A stretch of 39,960 bases of DNA, taken from positions 1-39,960 of the forward strand of contig DAISGD010000032.1 of NCBI GenBank assembly GCA_036823295.1. Reading direction: 5' to 3'. This document shows, one piece after another, positions 31,816 to 39,612 of this stretch (position 1 is the first letter of the stretch; the number at the start of each line of letters is the position of its first letter). Below the pieces are notes generated by a model, which did no database searches, had not been told where the DNA came from, and was given only the letters and a program-made list of their open reading frames with translations. The stretch comes from UBA4742 sp002403895. GTDB lineage: Bacteria > Actinomycetota > Acidimicrobiia > Acidimicrobiales > Acidimicrobilacustridaceae. The translations under genes were made by a program, and so were the position numbers.

Positions 31816-32736
31816 CTAGGCGACGGTCTTGAGCGCCTCGTTGAGTTCGCCGCGGTCGAAGACGTTGTCGAGCCGCTCCAGGACCAGGCCACTGGCGTTG
31901 GCCACGAACAACGCGGGCTCATAGGTCAGCCCGTAGGCGTCGATGACCGGGGCCACCTTGGCCTGCTGGGCGTCCTTGACCGCCTCGGCGTTCGTGTAGA
32001 CCTCGGCGTGGATGAACTGCACCCCGGGGTACTTCGGGGCGGCCTCGATGACGAGGTCGAGCACGGGCCCGCACACCCCGATCTGGCAGAACTCGGGGGT
32101 GGACACCAGCAGCACCGTCGGCTTGTTGGCGGCGAGAGCCTGGGTCAGTGTCTGGGTGTGGAACGGGCACGTCCCGCTAGGCCGGGTGCAGATCGGCTCG
32201 ACGCCTCGATGATTGGTGACGGTGGGGGTGTCGACCGGCCTCATCTGCCCGCCCCGGGGCACCAGCGTGGAAGTGGCTCCGCCGCCGACCGTCACGTCTT
32301 TGGTCGACGATTTACCGTCGAGGGTCACCGCCACCCGGTAGGCGCCGGGCTCGTCAAAGCTCGTCCGTACCGGGAAGTAGCCGATGGGGACGCCGTCGCG
32401 GTGGCCGGCGACGGTGAGTGGTGAACCGACGTCCTGGCCGTTGCGGCTGATCCGGAACTCGAGCGACGCTGGGACGTCGAGGATGGTCGCCCCGTCCGGC
32501 CCGCTGATGCCGAACGCCATGCGCTGCGGGGAGCCGGTCACGATATAGGGGTTGACGGCGTCGAAGATGGCTTGCAGAGCGGACGTGCCTTCCGCCGGAG
32601 TGAGTCCGATGTCGGTGGCGCTGGAACTGTTCGACGAGCTCGACCCGCAGGCGGCCAGGAGGCCGGCGCCGGCTAGGCCGGCGGCGCCGAGGAGCACGGC
32701 GCGCCGGCTGAAGGTCCCGTCGGGTGTCAGTTGCAT
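31816..32736 (-). CDS. Tat-type lipoprotein with thioredoxin-like domain
   Basis: A 306-residue protein. The N-terminus FSRRAVLLGAAGLAGAGLLA followed by ACGSSSS combines a twin-Arg motif with a lipobox, so it is probably Tat-exported and lipid-anchored. Residues about 60-170 form a beta-rich domain, and the C-terminal part has a thioredoxin-like layout: PTVLLVSTPEFCQIGVCGP, a Cys-x4-Cys pair that is not the usual CxxC, then VQFIHAEVYTN and LTYEPALFVANASG with the cis-Pro position. The spacing recalls copper-chaperone or peroxiredoxin-like folds, but I cannot name the family. The ATG at 32736 overlaps the start region of the divergent 2Fe-2S gene. Confidence 0.75.
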   Translation of the reverse strand: MQLTPDGTFSRRAVLLGAAGLAGAGLLAACGSSSSNSSSATDIGLTPAEGTSALQAIFDAVNPYIVTGSPQRMAFGISGPDGATILDVPASLEFRISRNGQDVGSPLTVAGHRDGVPIGYFPVRTSFDEPGAYRVAVTLDGKSSTKDVTVGGGATSTLVPRGGQMRPVDTPTVTNHRGVEPICTRPSGTCPFHTQTLTQALAANKPTVLLVSTPEFCQIGVCGPVLDLVIEAAPKYPGVQFIHAEVYTNAEAVKDAQQAKVAPVIDAYGLTYEPALFVANASGLVLERLDNVFDRGELNEALKTVA

Positions 32737-32761
32737 GGTGATGGAACCTATCCTCCCGAGC

Positions 32762-34372
32762 GTGCCCACCGACCCGCGCCCCCCGGACCAGACGAGTGCG
32801 GCCGTCGTGCAGCTGAGCGTCGATGGCCGCCAAGTGGAGGTGCCCGACGACGGCGGCTCACTTCTCGATGCGTTGCGCGATCACCTGGGTGCCCACGCCG
32901 CCAAGGACGGTTGCAGCCCGCAGGGCCAGTGCGGTTGTTGCACGGTGTTGGTCGACGGCGCCCCCCGGGTGGCCTGCGTGACCCCACTGCGGCGGATGGT
33001 GGGGCGCGACATCGTCACCCTCGATGGCCTCCCGGAGCCGGTGCGCTCGGCATGGGCCGACGCGTTCTGCGCCACCGGGGCCAGCCAGTGCGGCTTCTGC
33101 ACACCGGGCATCATCGTTCGGCTGGAGGGGGTGCGGGCCAAAGCCTCCACCGCGGGTGACGCCGCGGCGGTCGAACGGGCGATGCAGGCCCACCTGTGCC
33201 GCTGTACCGGATGGCGGACCATCAACGAGGCCTACGCGGTCATGACCGGCGCGCCGGACGACGGCTCTCCAGCAGCGCTCGGGGGGCGGGACTTCGACGC
33301 CGCGGCCCGGCGGGCCGAGCTGGAGGGTCGGAGCCCCCAGCACGTCGGCCCCGAGGTCGCGCTCGGCCGCGGTGGCTTCGCCGCCGACCGCGCTCCCGAA
33401 GGTGCCCTCAGCGCGGTGTCGGATGGAAACGGGGACTGGGTCGTGGCCGAGACGCTGGCCGAGGCGCGGCGCATGGCAGGCAAGGTCCAGGGTCGCCGCA
33501 CCACGGTGGAGGCTCGCCCGCCCGTCGACTTGCCCGACGGCGACTGGGCGCTGACGCTCCGCACCTCGTGGGTGGAGCCGGCCTACCTGGAGACGGATGT
33601 TTCGTGGTGCGAGCCCGGCGGCGAGCCGGCCACGCCGCTGGCCAACGGCGGCGCCTTCGGGGCCAAGGTCGCGTCAGTGGCACCGGGGGTGGCCCGCGAG
33701 CTGGCTGACCGACACGGCCGGGCAGTGCGGGTGGTGCTGTCCCGCGAAGACTGCGTTCGCCTGGGCCCGAAGCGCCCGCCGCTGGCCGCCGGCGTCCGGG
33801 CGGATGGGAGCGGCCTGGTCCGGGTGGTCCGCACCCCGGGCATCGCCGCCGCCATTGCCTCTGTGGCTCCGGGCCTCGTCGTCGAGGAGGTCGACGTGGC
33901 CGGCCCGCCGACCTCGACGACCCTGCGGGGGGCGGGCTGGGCCGAAGCCGCGGTGGTGTTGGCTGGCCTCACCCCTGCCGGAGCGCCGAGCATGATGGTC
34001 ACTCCCGACGGCGGCCGAGCCGAAGCCTCGATCGACGACGACGACACCATCCGGGTGCACGTGACTTGCGGCCGGCCGCTGGATGAGGTCGTGGTTCGGT
34101 CCTACGCCATCGGCGCCGCCCACATGGCCCTGGGCTGGGTGACGTCCGAAGCACTCACGGTCGATGACGAGGGCGAGGTCCACGACCTCACCATCCGCTC
34201 GTTCGGCGTCTTGCGCAGCATCGACACGCCCGAGATCGTGGTATCCATCGAGCCCGACGATGGTGATCCGGTGAACGGCTCGGACGCGGTCTTCGCCGCC
34301 GTCGCCGCCGCCGTATGGCGTCACCAGGGATGTCCGCCGGAGTGGCCGACCCGTCTCCCGCTGCGCCGGTGA
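32762..34372 (+). CDS. 2Fe-2S protein fused to a shortened molybdenum-hydroxylase large-subunit-like domain
   Basis: A 536-residue protein. Residues 15-160 are a complete xanthine dehydrogenase/CoxS-type small subunit with two 2Fe-2S clusters: Cys51, Cys57, Cys60, Cys72 and then Cys110, Cys113, Cys146, Cys148. Residues about 215-536 resemble the molybdopterin large subunit, but only in pieces: GGAFGAKVASVAPGVARELA with GRAVRVVLSRED (296 onward), and near the end RSYAIGAAHMALGWVTSEAL, GVLRSIDTPEIVVSIEP and GSDAVFAAVAAAVW. About half of a normal large subunit is missing and the catalytic Glu region reads NGSDAV. GTG 32762 is chosen with TATCCT (32749-32754) 7 bases upstream; ATG 32741 is possible. 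Electron-transfer or scaffold role inferred. Confidence 0.75.
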   Translation: MPTDPRPPDQTSAAVVQLSVDGRQVEVPDDGGSLLDALRDHLGAHAAKDGCSPQGQCGCCTVLVDGAPRVACVTPLRRMVGRDIVTLDGLPEPVRSAWADAFCATGASQCGFCTPGIIVRLEGVRAKASTAGDAAAVERAMQAHLCRCTGWRTINEAYAVMTGAPDDGSPAALGGRDFDAAARRAELEGRSPQHVGPEVALGRGGFAADRAPEGALSAVSDGNGDWVVAETLAEARRMAGKVQGRRTTVEARPPVDLPDGDWALTLRTSWVEPAYLETDVSWCEPGGEPATPLANGGAFGAKVASVAPGVARELADRHGRAVRVVLSREDCVRLGPKRPPLAAGVRADGSGLVRVVRTPGIAAAIASVAPGLVVEEVDVAGPPTSTTLRGAGWAEAAVVLAGLTPAGAPSMMVTPDGGRAEASIDDDDTIRVHVTCGRPLDEVVVRSYAIGAAHMALGWVTSEALTVDDEGEVHDLTIRSFGVLRSIDTPEIVVSIEPDDGDPVNGSDAVFAAVAAAVWRHQGCPPEWPTRLPLRR

Positions 34373-34442
34373 ACACGCCCCCGTCGTTCGGTGCCAAGAT
34401 CAACCACGACCCCGCTGCCACTACCGCGCCCAGGAGCCCCTG

Positions 34443-34790
34443 ATGCCCATGCCGCCGCCCTATTCCCCGATCGTGCGCGCCGGTGACTGGCTGCTCGTGT
34501 CCGGGCAGATCGGCCTCGCCGGGGGAGCCATGGTGACCGGCGGGGTAGAGGCAGAGTTTCGCCAAGCGGTGGCCAACATGACCGGGCTCTTGGTGGGAGA
34601 GGGATCGAGCCTGGCCGCCGTGTGTAAGACCACGGTGTTCCTTCGCCACATGCGGGATTACCCGATCGTGAACGCGGCCTACGCCGAGCTCTTCGCCGAG
34701 CCGTACCCGGCCCGATCGGCTTTTGCCGTGTCGGAGCTTCCGTTCGTGGCGTTGGTCGAGATCGAAGCCTGGGCCTACGTCGGCTCCTGA
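34443..34790 (+). CDS. RidA family (YjgF/YER057c) reactive-intermediate deaminase
   Basis: A 115-residue protein with the RidA fold: YSPIVRAGDWLLVSGQIGL at the N-terminus, NMTGLLVGEGSSLAAVCKTTVFL, and the C-terminal PYPARSAFAVSELPFVALVE holding the conserved Arg and Glu that bind the substrate. RidA proteins hydrolyse reactive enamine/imine by-products of PLP enzymes. AGGAG lies 6-10 bases before the ATG. It follows the 2Fe-2S fusion gene by 70 bases and may be cotranscribed. Confidence 0.9.
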   Translation: MPMPPPYSPIVRAGDWLLVSGQIGLAGGAMVTGGVEAEFRQAVANMTGLLVGEGSSLAAVCKTTVFLRHMRDYPIVNAAYAELFAEPYPARSAFAVSELPFVALVEIEAWAYVGS

Positions 34791-34835
34791 GCGGTGATGT
34801 TGGCCTCGGACCGTGGCGCGTGATTGGATGGCGGG

Positions 34836-34994
34836 GTGACCGGAGCCGTCATCATCGTGATCGTCCTGCTCATCATGCCCGTGCTGATCTGTATGTCCCT
34901 GGCCGTGGTCGCCGGGCTGATCGGTTGGTTCCTGAAGGACGATGTGGCCAGCGAGTATCCCCCCGACAGCGAGTACGTCGAACTCGGCGGGTAG
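34836..34994 (+). CDS. Small single-pass membrane protein, 52 residues
   Basis: A 52-residue protein starting at GTG 34836: one long hydrophobic helix (about residues 3-30, AVIIVIVLLIMPVLICMSLA and onward), then WFLKDDVASEYPPDSEYVELGG. The helix followed by a Lys-Asp-Asp turn and an acidic tail ending in E-L resembles small proteins I associate with actinobacterial genomes, so I think it is real, but I have no function for it. Codon use is GC3-rich like its neighbours. A weak binding site (GGATGG) lies upstream. Confidence 0.55.
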   Translation: MTGAVIIVIVLLIMPVLICMSLAVVAGLIGWFLKDDVASEYPPDSEYVELGG

Positions 34995-35019
34995 GCCTCG
35001 CGGGCCGTCGGCCCAGGAA

Positions 35020-35049
35020 TTGCACACGGCCGTCGGCTCGGCATGTACC
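35020..35049 (+). promoter_or_regulatory. Candidate promoter of the cold-shock gene
   Basis: TTGCAC (35020-35025) and TGTACC (35044-35049) are separated by 18 bases. About 60 bases of leader would follow before the TTG start at 35119, a length usual for cold-shock genes. Confidence 0.4.
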
Positions 35050-35118
35050 CTCTCGCTCGTAATGCAAACCAGCAGGGACCCGGTACGACCGACCCCGCAG
35101 TCAGGAAAGGGGATCGGA

Positions 35119-35319
35119 TTGGCTTCCGGTACCGTCAAGTGGTTCAACGCCGAGAAGGGTTACGGCTTCATCTCCCGTGAGGGGGGCCCCGACGTGTTCG
35201 TGCACTACAGCGCGATCCAGTCGACGGGCTACCGCTCGCTCGAGGAAGGTCAGGCCGTCGAATTCGAGGTGACCGCGGGTCCCAAGGGCGAGCAGGCGCA
35301 GGACGTCCGCATCGTTTGA
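35119..35319 (+). CDS. Cold-shock protein, CspA family
   Basis: A 66-residue single OB-fold protein. GTVKWFNAEKGYGFISREGG contains RNP1 (KGYGFI) and DVFVHYSAIQ contains RNP2 (VFVHY); the end EVTAGPKGEQAQDVRIV is standard. It binds single-stranded RNA and DNA and melts RNA structure. The start is a TTG at 35119 with AAGGGGA about 6 bases upstream, and no ATG or GTG exists nearby in frame. A strong terminator follows. Confidence 0.94.
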   Translation: MASGTVKWFNAEKGYGFISREGGPDVFVHYSAIQSTGYRSLEEGQAVEFEVTAGPKGEQAQDVRIV

Positions 35320-35340
35320 GTTGCACCCATCTTCAGGTGC

Positions 35341-35374
35341 GAGGGCCTTCCTTCGGGGAGGCCCTCGTCGTTTT
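35341..35374 (+). terminator. Rho-independent terminator after the cold-shock gene
   Basis: GAGGGCCT (35341-35348) pairs with AGGCCCTC (35359-35366), with a TTCG loop inside, followed by GTCGTTTTC. It ends the cold-shock transcript before the convergent glnR-like gene. Confidence 0.8.
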
Positions 35375-35456
35375 CGGCGCGGGCCCCGTCGGTCGTTCCT
35401 GCAGATCGCACCCTGTGGTGGGCCGGTTGCAGCAACGACGGGCGCGTGGCGGGGGT

Positions 35457-36137
35457 TCAGAGGCTCCAGCGGGATTGGCCGAAGCGGTAGCCCACCGAGC
35501 GCACCGTCTGGATGAGGTTGGCGTGTTCTTCGCCCAGCTTGGCCCGCAGCCGCCGAACGTGGACGTCCACCGTTCGGGCGCCGCCGTAGTACTCGTAGCC
35601 CCACACCCGGCTGAGCAGCGTCTCGCGGGTGAACACCTTGCCCGGGTGTGAGGCGAGGAACTTCAACAGCTCGTATTCCATAAAGGTGAGGTCGAGTGGT
35701 TGCCCAGAGATGGCGGCCTGGTAGGTCTCGAGGTTGAGGATCAGGTTGGCGTACTCGACGAGCTCGGGCCGCGTGCCTCGACCCGTCCGCCAAAAAAGGT
35801 GCTTGAGCCGCGCCTCGAGCTCGCGTGGGTGGAACGGCGAGAGGCAGAAATCGTCGAACAGATCGTCTCGTAGTTCCAGATCGCCGAGTTGGGTGCCGGA
35901 CACCAGCAACAGGACCGGTTCCAGCGGCAAGTCACGCTTGCGGATGGCCCGGCACAGCGCAAAGGCTCCCTCGGGGTCGAGATCGGCGCAGATGACCGCG
36001 CCGGCCCAGCCGTCGTCGGGCTCGCTGCGGTCGACTGCCGCCTCGTCGGCCACGGCCTTCCACGGGAAGCCACCCAGGTCGAGGGCCTGCGCCAGCTCCG
36101 GTGGAACAGGGTCGGGGTAGAGAAGGAGGGGTTCCAT
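35457..36137 (-). CDS. glnR: GlnR-like orphan response regulator (OmpR-type)
   Basis: A 226-residue regulator. The C-terminal winged helix (about 120-222) is very like actinobacterial GlnR: LDLTFMEYELLKFLASHPGK, then YYGGARTVDVHVRRLRAKL and IQTVRSVGYRFGQ. The N-terminal receiver-like domain lacks the usual acidic pair and the conserved Lys (LSPFHPREL in place of KPF), so it is probably not controlled by phosphorylation in the normal way, which is also the case for GlnR. GlnR is the master regulator of nitrogen genes such as glnA and amtB. It lies 12 bases downstream of glnA2 on the same strand and near glnA1. No kinase gene is adjacent. Confidence 0.85.
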   Translation of the reverse strand: MEPLLLYPDPVPPELAQALDLGGFPWKAVADEAAVDRSEPDDGWAGAVICADLDPEGAFALCRAIRKRDLPLEPVLLLVSGTQLGDLELRDDLFDDFCLSPFHPRELEARLKHLFWRTGRGTRPELVEYANLILNLETYQAAISGQPLDLTFMEYELLKFLASHPGKVFTRETLLSRVWGYEYYGGARTVDVHVRRLRAKLGEEHANLIQTVRSVGYRFGQSRWSL

Positions 36138-36149
36138 GGTGGCAGGGGG

Positions 36150-37484
36150 CTACCAGTTGGGCAGGTAGCGGTCGAGCTCGAACTGCGTCACCTGGGATTT
36201 GTAGTCGAACCACTCGGCTCGCTTGTTGCGCAGGAACCATTCGAAGATGTGCTCGCCCAAGGCCTCGGCCACGAGCTCCGAGCGCTCCATCACGTCGAGC
36301 GCTTCGCTGAGGGACTGGGGTAGCGGCTTGATCCCCTCCGCGGCCCGCTCCTCGGGGGTCAGCTCGAACACGTTTGACGAGGCCTCGGGAGGCAGGTCGT
36401 AGCCCTCGCGGATGCCCTTGAGCCCGGCGGCCAGCAGCACGGAGTAGGCCAGGTAGGGGTTGCATGACGGGTCGGGGGAGCGGTATTCGACCCGGGTCGA
36501 GGACTGCTTGCCGGACTTGGTCACCGGCACCCGCACCAGTGCCGAGCGGTTGTTGCGGGCCCAGGTGACATAGACCGGGGCCTCGTAGCCGGCGATGAGC
36601 CGCTTGTAGGAGTTCACCAACTGGTTGGTGACGGCGGTGATCTCGGGAGCATGGACGAGCAGGCCGGCGATGAAGCCCCGGGCCACTTTTGACAACCCGT
36701 ACGGGTCGCCCGGCTCGTGGAAGGCGTTGGTGTCGCCCTCGAACAGCGACATGTGGGTGTGCATGCCCGATCCCTGCACGCCGCCGAGGGGTTTGGGCAT
36801 GAACGTGGCGTAAACGCCCTGCTCGAGCGCGATCTCCCTCACGACGAGTCGGAAGGTCATGACGTTGTCGGCCATCGACAGGGCGTCGGTGTAGCGGAGG
36901 TCGATCTCGTGTTGGCTGGGAGCGTCCTCATGGAACGAGTACTCCACCGGGATTCCCATGGCCTCGAGCATGTGGATGGTCCGCTTGCGTAGGTCGCTGG
37001 CCACATCGGCCGTGGTGAGGTCGAAATACGAGCCCGAGTCGAGCGTCACCGGCGGATGGGAGGGGTCGCCGTCGGCGAAGTAGAAGAACTCCATCTCCGG
37101 GGCGACGTAGAACGAGAAGCCCTGCTCTCGGGCCAGGTCGAGGTTGCGCTTCAGGACTTGGCGGGGGTCGCCTTCGAACGGGGTGCCGTCGTGGTTCTGG
37201 ATGTCGCAGAACATACGGGCCGAGGGGTCGTCGCCCTTGGCCCAGGGCAAGAGCTCGAAGCTGTTCGGGTCTGGCTTGGCCAGCACGTCGCTCTCCTGCA
37301 CCCGACTGAACCCGTCGATGGCCGAACCGTCGAAGTGCATACCTTCCTCGAAGGCATTCTCGAGTTCGGCGGGGGAGATGGCGACTGACTTGAGCTGCCC
37401 CAGCACGTCGGTGAACCAGAGGCGGATGAGCCGCACTCCGCGTTCCTCGACCGTTCTTAGTACATAGTCCTGCTGGCGTTCCAT
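36150..37484 (-). CDS. glnA2: Glutamine synthetase family protein GlnA2
   Basis: A 444-residue GS-I family enzyme. MERQQDYVLRTVEERG and RLWFTDVLGQLKSVAI at the start match mycobacterial GlnA2. The metal and ATP sites are in GSGMHTHMSLFEGD and NSYKRLIAGYEAPVYVTWAR, and FMPKPLGGVQG is the usual signature. The adenylylation Tyr segment is replaced by SNVFELTPEE, so it should not be adenylylated. Members of this clade may make glutamine or gamma-glutamyl polyamines, and I cannot tell which. The ATG at 37484 is chosen by homology; ATGs at 37493 and 37529 are alternatives. The glnR-like gene follows in the operon. Confidence 0.9.
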   Translation of the reverse strand: MERQQDYVLRTVEERGVRLIRLWFTDVLGQLKSVAISPAELENAFEEGMHFDGSAIDGFSRVQESDVLAKPDPNSFELLPWAKGDDPSARMFCDIQNHDGTPFEGDPRQVLKRNLDLAREQGFSFYVAPEMEFFYFADGDPSHPPVTLDSGSYFDLTTADVASDLRKRTIHMLEAMGIPVEYSFHEDAPSQHEIDLRYTDALSMADNVMTFRLVVREIALEQGVYATFMPKPLGGVQGSGMHTHMSLFEGDTNAFHEPGDPYGLSKVARGFIAGLLVHAPEITAVTNQLVNSYKRLIAGYEAPVYVTWARNNRSALVRVPVTKSGKQSSTRVEYRSPDPSCNPYLAYSVLLAAGLKGIREGYDLPPEASSNVFELTPEERAAEGIKPLPQSLSEALDVMERSELVAEALGEHIFEWFLRNKRAEWFDYKSQVTQFELDRYLPNW

Positions 37485-37535
37485 GCCCGCCATGTTGGCA
37501 CGGTCGGAGCCAGCGGCTTCCCGAGCCATCGTCCA

Positions 37536-37552
37536 GTTCACATAACGTTCAC
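37536..37552 (+). promoter_or_regulatory. Candidate GlnR box between glnA2 and glnA1
   Basis: The direct repeat GTTCAC-ATAAC-GTTCAC has an 11-base period and gives the AC-n9-AC spacing of the GlnR consensus as I remember it (gTnAC-n6-GaAAC). It lies in the space between the two divergent glutamine synthetase genes, about 50 bases before the glnA2 start. Confidence 0.45.
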
Positions 37553-37758
37553 GATGGAGCAACGGATGAGAAACTGCTCCCTGGAACTCTGGCGAGTGAC
37601 ACATCGGAGGCGCGCGAGGGCAGCGGAAATGCCGGAGTGAGCCACCTGCCCGCGTTTCGCCGGATTGACTAGTGTCCCAACCGGCCAGAAGACCACCACG
37701 ACCTGCTGCTCGATGGCAGCGATGATCTGCCGAGAGGCAGCGACCACTTGGAGGAACC

Positions 37759-39183
37759 GTGCCTGAGAGCACACCGCAGGAAGTACTTGCCATGGTCGAG
37801 AGCGAGGGGTGTGAGTTCGTCGACTTCCGCTTCATCGATCTCCCGGGCGTCATGCAGCACGTGACCATCCCGGCACCCCTGCTCGACGAGGGACAGTTCA
37901 CCGAGGGCCACGGGTTCGACGGCTCGTCGATCCGCGGGTTCCAGGAGATCCAGGAATCCGACATGGTGCTCATCGCTGACCCCGACACCGCCTACATCGA
38001 TCCGTTCATGAAGCGGAAGACGGCCGTCATCCACTGCTTCGTGGCCGACCCGGTGACGGGTGAGAGCTACAGCCGTGACCCCCGCTACGTGGCCACCAAG
38101 GCCGAGGCGTACCTCAGGTCCACCGGCATCGCCGACACGGCGTACTTCGGCCCGGAGCCCGAGTTCTTCATCTTCGATGACGTCCGCTTCGACACCACGG
38201 GCAACTCGTCGTTCTATTTCGTCGACTCGGTCGAAGGCAGCTGGAACACCGGCGAGGAGGAGTTCCCCAACCTGGGCTACAAGCCCCGCACCAAGCAGGG
38301 CTACTTCCCGGTCCCGCCCATGGACCACTACCAGGACATGCGCTCCGACATGGCTGCCACTCTGCACCAGGTGGGTATCGAGACCGAGTTGCACCACCAC
38401 GAGGTGGCCAGCGGCGGCCAGGGTGAGATCGGCATGAAGTTCAACACGCTGATCCGTATGGCTGACCAGCTCATGACGTTCAAGTACGTGCTCAAGGGCG
38501 TGGCCTGGCAGGCGGGCAAGAGCCTCACGTTCATGCCCAAGCCCCTGTTCGAGGACAACGGCTCGGGCATGCACACCCACCAGTCGCTGTGGAAGGGCGG
38601 CGAGCCGCTCTTCTTCGACGAGACCGGCTACGCCGGGCTGTCGGACATCGCCCGCTGGTACATCGGCGGCCTGTTGCACCATGCCCATTCGGTCATCGCC
38701 TTCACCAACCCGACCACCAACAGCTTCAAGCGGCTGGTCCCGGGCTACGAGGCGCCGGTGAACCTGGTCTACAGCCAGCGCAACCGTTCGGCGTCGTGCC
38801 GCATCCCCCTGGCGTCGAAGAGCCCGAAGGCCAAGCGCATCGAGTTCCGCTGCCCGGACAGCACCTCGAACCCGTACCTGGCCTTCTCGGCCATGATGAT
38901 GGCCGGCCTGGACGGCATTGCCAACCGCATCGAGCCCCCGGCCCCGGTCGACAAGGACCTCTACGATCTGCCGCCCGAGGAACTGGCGCGGGTGCCCCAG
39001 GTCCCGTCGTCGCTCGACGAGGCGTTGCTGGCGCTCGAGGCCGACAACGACTACCTGCGGGCCGGCGGGGTCTTCACCGACGACCTCATCGAAACGTGGA
39101 TCGACTACAAGCGCAAGAACGAGATCGACGCCATCCGCCTGCGCCCCCATCCCTACGAGTTCGCGATGTACTACGACATCTGA
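37759..39183 (+). CDS. glnA: Glutamine synthetase type I
   Basis: A 474-residue GS I-beta enzyme that makes glutamine from glutamate, ammonia and ATP as a dodecamer in the cytoplasm. HGFDGSSIRGFQEIQESDM, GSGMHTHQSLWKGG and NSFKRLVPGYEAPVNLVYSQ are the classic signatures for metal, ATP and glutamate binding. Tyr402 in KDLYDLPPEE is the adenylylation site, so GlnE-type control is expected. The GTG at 37759 has a perfect GGAGGA 5 bases upstream. A candidate GlnR box lies about 200 bases upstream in the region shared with glnA2. Confidence 0.97.
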   Translation: MPESTPQEVLAMVESEGCEFVDFRFIDLPGVMQHVTIPAPLLDEGQFTEGHGFDGSSIRGFQEIQESDMVLIADPDTAYIDPFMKRKTAVIHCFVADPVTGESYSRDPRYVATKAEAYLRSTGIADTAYFGPEPEFFIFDDVRFDTTGNSSFYFVDSVEGSWNTGEEEFPNLGYKPRTKQGYFPVPPMDHYQDMRSDMAATLHQVGIETELHHHEVASGGQGEIGMKFNTLIRMADQLMTFKYVLKGVAWQAGKSLTFMPKPLFEDNGSGMHTHQSLWKGGEPLFFDETGYAGLSDIARWYIGGLLHHAHSVIAFTNPTTNSFKRLVPGYEAPVNLVYSQRNRSASCRIPLASKSPKAKRIEFRCPDSTSNPYLAFSAMMMAGLDGIANRIEPPAPVDKDLYDLPPEELARVPQVPSSLDEALLALEADNDYLRAGGVFTDDLIETWIDYKRKNEIDAIRLRPHPYEFAMYYDI

Positions 39184-39318
39184 GTTAGGGGGATCTCGCG
39201 ACCTGCGCAGATTCCCGAAAAGTGCTACTGACCTGCCCTGTTGCCTTCGTCGCTTCTCGACGTTCTCGGCGATTTCTCGTCGGCCGGTGGCATGAAAATG
39301 GCATGGAACTGGCCCGGA

Positions 39319-39375
39319 CCTTGGCTCGTCGACCCGACTCGGCGAGCCAAGGCCTAGCGACTCGGCCGAGTCGCT
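39319..39375. repeat. Adjacent inverted repeats downstream of glnA
   Basis: A 10-bp stem with a 14-base loop is followed after 3 bases by a perfect 20-base palindrome. The core ACTCGG is shared by both. No T tract follows, so an intrinsic terminator is uncertain. Confidence 0.6.
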
Positions 39376-39577
39376 GGCGTAGCAGGCGACCCGGTTGTCG
39401 ATCGCGATGCTGGGCGCTCCGAGGTCGTCGAGCACTTGCGATCGGCGGACGTCGACTTCTTCGCACAGATCTCGCAAGCCCGATGTGAGTGATCGCCACT
39501 CGGGCTATGGCACCGGGTTCCGACGGGATGAGAGCGGGGACGCGTGACGAACTTCGGGGCGGCCTCGACCCGTGTTC

Positions 39578-39605
39578 TTGACCGTGGCGACCGGTCGCGT
39601 AACGT
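39578..39605 (+). promoter_or_regulatory. Promoter of the AraC-type regulator
   Basis: TTGACC (39578-39583) and TAACGT (39600-39605) are separated by 16 bases. The ATG at 39613 is 7 bases past the -10 element, so the transcript is probably leaderless. Confidence 0.6.
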
Positions 39606-39612
39606 CGTGGGC

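Larger units (their letters stand above)
39184..39612. other. Gene-free stretch with inverted repeats
   Basis: No convincing gene. Weak ORFs exist on both strands, but they have no binding sites and no recognisable domains. The stretch holds CCTTGGCTCG/CGAGCCAAGG (39319-39328 with 39343-39352) and directly after it a perfect 20-base palindrome, AGCGACTCGGCCGAGTCGCT (39356-39375). A smaller GAGTG/CACTC hairpin lies at about 39487-39501. These may be terminators for glnA or protein binding sites. A promoter for the AraC-type gene is at 39578-39605. Confidence 0.6.

Noticed and set aside
37669..39477. Long minus-strand ORF (602 codons) opposite glnA1
   Set aside because: Shadow of glutamine synthetase codons. 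The part beyond glnA1 (39184-39477) has no recognisable domain or binding site.
39222..39488. Plus-strand ORF of 88 codons after glnA
   Set aside because: Arg/Ser-rich with no binding site and it runs through both inverted repeats.
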